Assembly (NCBI GenBank): GCA_033721095.1
Contig: JAWWBG010000111.1
Location: 1 to 8,764, forward strand
DNA length: 8,764 nucleotides
DNA from: JAWWBG01 sp033721095
Lineage (GTDB): Bacteria > Actinomycetota > Nitriliruptoria > Nitriliruptorales > Nitriliruptoraceae
Reading direction: 5' to 3'
Positions within the stretch are counted from its first letter, which is position 1; each line of letters opens with the position of its first letter. The notes beneath the pieces are model-generated. The model ran no database searches. It was given only the letters and a program-made list of their open reading frames with translations, and was not told the origin of the DNA. Of this stretch, positions 5,607 to 8,764 are shown piece after piece. The position numbers were made by a program, and so were the translations under genes.

Positions 5607-6577
5607 GCGCGGCGCCGGAGCCAGTCAGCCAACGGCGGCCGCTCCCGATGGGCGATCGGGCTGGTCCGATGGCCAAGGGTGCCGTCGTGAGCGCGCATCG
5701 GCTGGTGCAGGAACTCGCCCACCGGGTCGGTCAGGACGAGCCGGTCCTCGTCGGCGAGTCGGTCGACGGCCACCTGGAGGATCTCGGTGGCCATGCGCCC
5801 GAGTGCCTCCAGGCCCTGGTGGTCGTGCACGCGACGGCCGAGGTCGACCTGCGCGATGACGGACGGGCCGAATCGATCGGCGATGTCGATCAGCAGCGCG
5901 AGCTCCACACCCCATCCCTGGACGAAGGGAACCGCTTCGAGCACATCGCGACGTCCGGCGTACTCGCCCGACAGGGGCTGGGCCAGCCAGGCCAGGTCCG
6001 GCCAGAAGGTTGCGAGCAGTGGTCGGGCCATCAGCTCGGTGACGCGGCCGCCGCCGCTCGGCTCGATCCCCGCCGTCGTCTGGAACGGCCGGTCGTAGGC
6101 CGCCTTCACGAAGCCGATGCCTGCGTCGTGCAGCAGGGGTCCGACCAGGCCCGTGACGAACCGCTCGTCGATGTCGTGGATGTCGGCGTCGACGAACACC
6201 ACGAGGTCGCCGGTGGAGGCGGCGAGTCCCTTCCAGAGCGCCTCGCCCTTTCCGGGTGCCGTGCCGGCGTCGCCGAGGATCTCGCCCTGGTGGAGCACCT
6301 CGGCACCGGCCGCGGCCGCCACGGCTGCGGTGTCGTCGTCCGAGTCCCCGTCGACCACGATGAGCTCGTCGACCAGTCCGGTCGCCTCCATCGTCGCGAC
6401 GCGCAGCGTGGCCACGACGCGTCCGACGGTGGCTTCTTCGTTGCGTGCCGGGATCACCACGGAGACGCGCTGGTTGCGTTCGCGCTTGGCCGACACGAGC
6501 TGCGGAATCGTCCAGTCCGTGGCGTGGAAGCTCCGCCCGACGGGCGTGATCGTGTCCGTGCGGTGATCGTCGAGCAC
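5594..6577 (-). CDS. gpgS: glucosyl-3-phosphoglycerate synthase (GT81)
   Basis: Transfers glucose from a nucleotide sugar (UDP- or ADP-glucose) to 3-phosphoglycerate. The product, glucosyl-3-phosphoglycerate, is the precursor of glucosylglycerate and, in mycobacteria, of methylglucose lipopolysaccharides (EC 2.4.1.266). The protein has 327 residues; mycobacterial GpgS has about 324. GT-A fold motifs in order: nucleotide-binding VVIPARNEE (40-48), PGKGEAL (108-114), metal-binding Asp130-Ala-Asp132, GGGRVTEL (175-182, 3-phosphoglycerate side), QPLSGEYA (200-207), and GWGVE with Glu224. His251 matches the conserved metal-binding His. All are intact. The start is GTG 6577, with a weak GGAAA upstream. 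The phosphatase partner GpgP is not in the window. It diverges from the riboswitch-controlled operon and converges with the AI-2E gene. Glucosylglycerate is made by many bacteria under nitrogen or salt stress; use here is inferred. Confidence 0.94.
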   Translation of the reverse strand: MLDDHRTDTITPVGRSFHATDWTIPQLVSAKRERNQRVSVVIPARNEEATVGRVVATLRVATMEATGLVDELIVVDGDSDDDTAAVAAAAGAEVLHQGEILGDAGTAPGKGEALWKGLAASTGDLVVFVDADIHDIDERFVTGLVGPLLHDAGIGFVKAAYDRPFQTTAGIEPSGGGRVTELMARPLLATFWPDLAWLAQPLSGEYAGRRDVLEAVPFVQGWGVELALLIDIADRFGPSVIAQVDLGRRVHDHQGLEALGRMATEILQVAVDRLADEDRLVLTDPVGEFLHQPMRAHDGTLGHRTSPIAHRERPPLADWLRRRADER

Positions 6578-6705
6578 GCAGATTTCCGGGGGAGCGGGGT
6601 GCCATGGTGCCGAATCCGACGAGTTCCTCCAATGCCACTGCGCCTGCCCGGCTCACGGCTGGTTTGCGCCCGACGTCGCCGGCTGGTTCCTTGTCTCCCA
6701 CTGGT
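6578..6705. other. divergent intergenic region, no gene seen
   Basis: This 128-base stretch should carry the promoters for gpgS (leftward) and the riboswitch transcript (rightward). A TTGCGC at 6664-6669 could be a rightward -35, but no good -10 lies 16-18 bases on; TTGTCT at 6691-6696 is 21 bases away. Nothing firmer was found on the minus strand. Confidence 0.4.
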
Positions 6706-6822
6706 GCTCATCCAGAGAGGTCGAGGGCTCGGGCCCGCAGACGCCTCGGCAACCTCCGCTCCGGCGGAACGGTGCCAAACCCGGACCGTCGGTGCCCCCG
6801 GGCACGAGGCAGGTCGATGAGC
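6706..6822 (+). promoter_or_regulatory. SAM-I riboswitch (S-box) aptamer
   Basis: RNA aptamer that binds S-adenosylmethionine and turns off the downstream genes. The conserved core is present: AGAGAGG (6714-6720), GCCTCGGCAACC (6743-6754) and GGTGCCAAA (6771-6779). All four helices fold by hand. P1 pairs GCTCATC (6706-6712) with GATGAGC (6816-6822), 7 perfect pairs. P2 pairs GAGG (6717-6720) with CCTC (6744-6747), with an inner GGGC/GCCC hairpin. P3 pairs CC-TCCGC (6753-6759) with GCGGA (6764-6768) and GG (6771-6772), closing a TCCG loop. P4 pairs GTGCC (6792-6796) with GGCAC (6801-6805). The presence of P4 inside P1 and of the AGAGG...GCCTC P2 fits SAM-I better than SAM-IV, which is common in Actinomycetota. 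It lies 110 bases upstream of the threonine-synthase-family gene. Confidence 0.93.
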
Positions 6823-6848
6823 AGGCGCCACGCCAACTCAACGGCCTC
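6806..6848 (+). promoter_or_regulatory. SAM-I antiterminator, alternative to P1 and terminator
   Basis: GAGGC (6806-6810) can pair with GCCTC (6844-6848), CG (6815-6816) with CG (6842-6843), and TGAG (6818-6821) with CTCA (6837-6840). This uses both the 3' strand of P1 and the 5' arm of the terminator, so it excludes both. Bound SAM holds P1, frees the terminator arm and stops transcription; without SAM the operon is read. This is the usual SAM-I logic, derived here by hand pairing. Confidence 0.68.
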
Positions 6849-6872
6849 CGAGACGGAGGCCGTTTCTTGTTT
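6840..6872 (+). terminator. intrinsic terminator of the SAM-I riboswitch
   Basis: AACGGCCTCCG (6840-6850) pairs perfectly with CGGAGGCCGTT (6854-6864) around an AGA loop: 11 pairs, very GC-rich. The 3' side runs into TTTCTTGTTT (6863-6872), a real T-rich tract in a GC-rich genome. It lies between the SAM aptamer and the ribosome binding site, so it is the switch's expression platform. Confidence 0.93.
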
Positions 6873-6920
6873 CGCGGCGGCCTCGAAACCGGCGGTCGAT
6901 GACAACGGCCCGTGGCCACC

Positions 6921-6926
6921 AGGAGG
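6921..6926 (+). promoter_or_regulatory. strong ribosome binding site that fixes the start at 6932
   Basis: AGGAGG lies 5 bases before ATG 6932. An in-frame ATG at 6899 has no such site and would add 11 residues not resembling the family, so 6932 is taken as the start. Confidence 0.9.
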
Positions 6927-6931
6927 ATGTC

Positions 6932-8206
6932 ATGCCCGCCAAGCAGCCGGGAGCCCCGGCGTTGGACGCCAACGTGCTCGGCCTGCGCTGTCGCGAATGC
7001 GGCGAGCAGGAGGAGTTGGGTGCGAGCCACGTCTGCGGCTTCTGCTTCGGGCCGCTCGAGCCGGTCTACGACACCGAGTCCATCGGCGCCCGGATCTCCC
7101 GCGAGCGCGTGGCCACCGGACCCCCGTCGCTGTGGCGCTACGGCGACCTGCTGCCAGTGCTCTCGGGAGATGACGCCACGCGCGTCGACCTCGGAACCGG
7201 CTTCGCGCCCCTGCGTCCGGCCCCGCGCCTGGCAGCAGCACTGGGCCTCAGGGACCTCTGGCTGAAGGACGACACCCGCAACCCCTCGGGCTCGTTCAAG
7301 GACCGGGTCGTGACCGTTGCCCTGTCGGCGTGTCGTGCGCTCGGCATCAAGACCATCGCCTGCGCATCCACCGGCAACCTGGCCAACGCCGTGTCGGCGC
7401 ACGCGGCCGCCGTCGGGATGCCGGCGTACGTGTTCATCCCACATGACCTCGAGCGCGGCAAGGTGGTCGGGTCGGCCGTCTACGGCGCCAACCTCGTGTC
7501 CGTCAAGGGCACCTACGACGACGTGAACCGGCTCTGTGCGGAGATCGCGGATGCGCGCGGCTGGGGCTTCGTCAACGTCAACCTCCGCCCCTTCTACGCC
7601 GAGGGCTCCAAGTCGATCGGGTTCGAGATCGCCGAACAGCTGGGGTGGCAGTTCCCAGACCACGTGGTCATCCCCGTGGCCTCCGGGTCGATGCTGACCA
7701 AGGTCGAGAAGGCCTTCAACGAGCTTCGCCAGTACGGGCTGGTCGACGGCGACCTGCCTCGGATCTCGGGCGCGCAGGCCACCGGCTGCTCACCGGTTGC
7801 AGAGGCGTTCGAGCGCGACTCGTTCGACGTCAAGCCCCAGATTCCCGACACCATCGCCAGGTCGCTGGCGATCGGCAACCCCGCCGATGGCTACTACGCC
7901 CTCAAGACGGTCGCCAACACGGGTGGGGTCGTCGGCCATGTGCCGGACGAGGAAGTCGTCGCCGGCATGCGTCTGCTGGCCGAGACCGAGGGCATCTTCG
8001 CCGAGACGGCCGGCGGCGTGACGGTTGCCAACCTCCGGCGTTTCGTCGAGGAGGGGTCCGTGACGGCCGACGAGCGCGTCGTCGCCGTGATCTCGGGCAA
8101 CGGCTACAAGACCATCGAGGCCGTGGAACCTCACGTCGGTCCGACGTTCGAGGTCACACCGGCCCTCGACGACTTCCAACACCAACTCGAGTCACGGGAG
8201 AGCTGA
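6932..8206 (+). CDS. thrC: threonine-synthase-family PLP enzyme, zinc-ribbon type; possible CysO-linked homocysteine synthase
   Basis: Fold-type II PLP enzyme of 424 residues, annotated by family as threonine synthase (O-phosphohomoserine to threonine plus phosphate). Residues 18-46 form a zinc ribbon (C20, C23, C35, C38). SFKDR at 121-125 carries the Schiff-base Lys123. ASTGNLANA (145-153) is the substrate/cofactor Asn loop, and IPVASGSML (247-255) occupies the PLP-phosphate loop position in place of the GNxGN seen in many ThrC. ETAGGVTVA (358-366) and VISGNGYKT (386-394) complete the site. It is the first gene of an operon under a SAM-I riboswitch, and its stop is one base from the cysO start. 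Both facts point to sulfur/methionine metabolism. I infer that it may add sulfide from thiocarboxylated CysO to O-phosphohomoserine, giving homocysteine, as CysM does with O-phosphoserine to give cysteine. Ordinary threonine synthesis remains possible; the symbol reflects the family only. Confidence 0.93.
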   Translation: MPAKQPGAPALDANVLGLRCRECGEQEELGASHVCGFCFGPLEPVYDTESIGARISRERVATGPPSLWRYGDLLPVLSGDDATRVDLGTGFAPLRPAPRLAAALGLRDLWLKDDTRNPSGSFKDRVVTVALSACRALGIKTIACASTGNLANAVSAHAAAVGMPAYVFIPHDLERGKVVGSAVYGANLVSVKGTYDDVNRLCAEIADARGWGFVNVNLRPFYAEGSKSIGFEIAEQLGWQFPDHVVIPVASGSMLTKVEKAFNELRQYGLVDGDLPRISGAQATGCSPVAEAFERDSFDVKPQIPDTIARSLAIGNPADGYYALKTVANTGGVVGHVPDEEVVAGMRLLAETEGIFAETAGGVTVANLRRFVEEGSVTADERVVAVISGNGYKTIEAVEPHVGPTFEVTPALDDFQHQLESRES

Positions 8207-8207
8207 C

Positions 8208-8480
8208 ATGCCAACCGTTCGCATTCCGACACCCCTGCGCAAGCTCACCGACGGCGCCGCGCAGGTGACCGTCGACGGCACCAGCGTCCGCGCGATCGTG
8301 GATGGCCTCGAGGCTGCCCACCCGGGACTCGGGGAACGGCTGCTGGACGAGGACGGGTCACTGCGTCGCTTCGTGAACGTGTTCGTGCGCGACGAGGACA
8401 TCCGGTTCCAGGACGGGCTGGACACGGCGGTGGACGCCGACGACGTGGTCAGCATCGTGCCGGCGGTAGCCGGCGGCTGA
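8208..8480 (+). CDS. cysO: CysO-like sulfur carrier protein (ThiS/MoaD, ubiquitin-like)
   Basis: Ubiquitin-fold sulfur carrier of 90 residues. The C-terminal Gly89-Gly90 would be adenylated by an E1-like MoeB/ThiF enzyme and converted to a thiocarboxylate that delivers sulfur. It looks closer to mycobacterial CysO than to ThiS or MoaD: the start VRIPTPLR, the segment RRFVNVFVRDEDIRF (53-67) and the end IVPAVAGG (83-90) all follow CysO. In M. tuberculosis CysO sits with mec and cysM and serves cysteine synthesis; here its visible partner is the threonine-synthase-family gene instead. ATG 8208 comes one base after the upstream stop, with GGGAG at 8196-8200 as Shine-Dalgarno, so the two are translationally coupled and share the SAM-I switch. 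No MoeB, Mec protease or CysM is in the window. Identity as a sulfur carrier is firm; the acceptor is inferred. Confidence 0.94.
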   Translation: MPTVRIPTPLRKLTDGAAQVTVDGTSVRAIVDGLEAAHPGLGERLLDEDGSLRRFVNVFVRDEDIRFQDGLDTAVDADDVVSIVPAVAGG

Positions 8481-8488
8481 CGCGGTCC

Positions 8489-8514
8489 CGGCCGCAGCCC
8501 GCCTCAGGCGGCCG
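8489..8514. terminator. weak hairpin at the convergent end of the operon
   Basis: CGGCCGC (8489-8495) pairs with GCGGCCG (8508-8514) around a 12-base loop, between the cysO stop (8480) and the amidotransferase stop (8504-8506). There is no T run and one arm is coding, so this may be chance in GC-rich DNA. Confidence 0.25.
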
Positions 8515-8764
8515 ACGTCGCCTTCGCGGCCGGCCGCTGCCGGCGAGGTGTCGGGTCATCGCGGCCCACGACGCCGTCGATCCACCGGCCCACGAGGCTG
8601 ACGCCCGCCGCGCGCGTGAAGGCGTCGCGACGACGGACCTCGTCCACGAGGTCCTCGGGTGTTCGGCCGACGGCAGCAGCCATGCGTTGGCCGCGCTCGC
8701 GTTCCATCCAGCCGGCCAGCGTGTCGGGCGTGATCTCGGCGTGGAACTGGACGCCGTAGGACAG
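8504..8764 (-). CDS. class I glutamine amidotransferase, C-terminal fragment
   Basis: The minus-strand frame is open through the right edge, so only the last 86 residues are visible and the start lies beyond the window. The first visible residues LSYGVQFHAEIT carry the His and Glu of the Cys-His-Glu triad of class I amidotransferases (His8 and Glu10 of the fragment); the nucleophile Cys would lie upstream. The following helical part (TLAGWMERERGQRMAAAVG, then RDAFTRAAGVSLVGRWIDGVV) resembles stand-alone GMP-synthase-like amidotransferases, in which the domain ends soon after the triad. The tail (RRQRPAAKATSAA) is basic and likely disordered. The ammonia acceptor cannot be known from this part. 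It converges with the thrC-cysO operon, 23 bases between stops, so it is not part of it. Confidence 0.85.
   Translation of the reverse strand: MSYGVQFHAEITPDTLAGWMERERGQRMAAAVGRTPEDLVDEVRRRDAFTRAAGVSLVGRWIDGVVGRDDPTPRRQRPAAKATSAA

Noticed and set aside
4204..5676. A 490-codon open frame on the minus strand, longer than the AI-2E gene it faces
   Set aside because: It reads as Asp/Arg/Gly-rich low-complexity sequence with no fold motif. The plus strand gives a clear polytopic AI-2E protein with start, ribosome binding site and family motifs. Long antisense frames are expected in GC-rich DNA.
5351..6820. A 489-codon plus-strand open frame across gpgS and into the riboswitch
   Set aside because: It is the antisense shadow of gpgS, whose catalytic motifs are all on the minus strand, and its end runs through the structured SAM-I RNA.
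6706..6822. SAM-IV riboswitch instead of SAM-I
   Set aside because: The P2 arm with AGAGG/GCCTC and a P4 helix inside P1 follow SAM-I; the SAM-IV outer features as I recall them are not seen. A covariance model comparison would settle it.
6899..6931. Upstream ATG for the threonine-synthase-family gene
   Set aside because: It lacks a ribosome binding site, whereas AGGAGG sits 5 bases before ATG 6932.
1..8764. CRISPR arrays, insertion sequences, prophage or integrative element signs, including integration at tRNA-Thr
   Set aside because: No regularly spaced repeats, transposase, integrase or duplicated tRNA 3' end was seen, and base composition looks even across the window.

Overview
The window is a GC-rich, gene-dense bacterial segment. 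It suggests a member of the Actinomycetota, probably a deep branch (Acidimicrobiia, Nitriliruptoria, Thermoleophilia or similar) rather than a Streptomyces or Mycobacterium. The grounds are a DUF3263 gene paired with a VirR/LytR_C gene, an actinobacterial GpgS, a CysO-type sulfur carrier, a rhomboid with an N-terminal zinc finger, TAnnnT-type -10 boxes, and a sporulation-SigH-like sigma factor of the kind found in Firmicutes and deep actinobacterial lineages. No mobile element, CRISPR array, rRNA gene or phage gene was seen. Ten protein genes are called, two of them cut by the window edges, plus one tRNA and one riboswitch.

Layout, left to right. Positions 1-467 hold the 3' part of a SigH-like sigma-70 factor. 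A 57-residue two-helix membrane protein lies on the minus strand (497-670). A classical short-chain dehydrogenase follows (888-1655), then tRNA-Thr(UGU) on the minus strand (1663-1735), then a zinc-finger rhomboid protease (start set at 1824, end 2660). Next is a two-gene unit: DUF3263 (2755-3039) and a VirR-like envelope protein (3059-3634), preceded by a promoter with a palindrome. A stand-alone response regulator (minus, 3697-4137) diverges from an AI-2E family transporter (4246-5589). The transporter converges with glucosyl-3-phosphoglycerate synthase (minus, 5594-6577). Hairpins sit at the convergent gene ends.

The most interesting part is 6706-8480. A SAM-I riboswitch with a complete hand-foldable aptamer, an antiterminator and a strong intrinsic terminator sits upstream of a two-gene operon. 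The operon encodes a zinc-ribbon threonine-synthase-family PLP enzyme and, one base later, a CysO-type sulfur carrier ending in Gly-Gly. A SAM-off switch on a threonine synthase makes little sense for threonine supply. It makes good sense if the enzyme uses O-phosphohomoserine and thiocarboxylated CysO to make homocysteine, analogous to CysM making cysteine from O-phosphoserine and CysO. That function is an inference, not shown by the sequence alone.

The window ends inside a class I glutamine amidotransferase on the minus strand (8504-8764).
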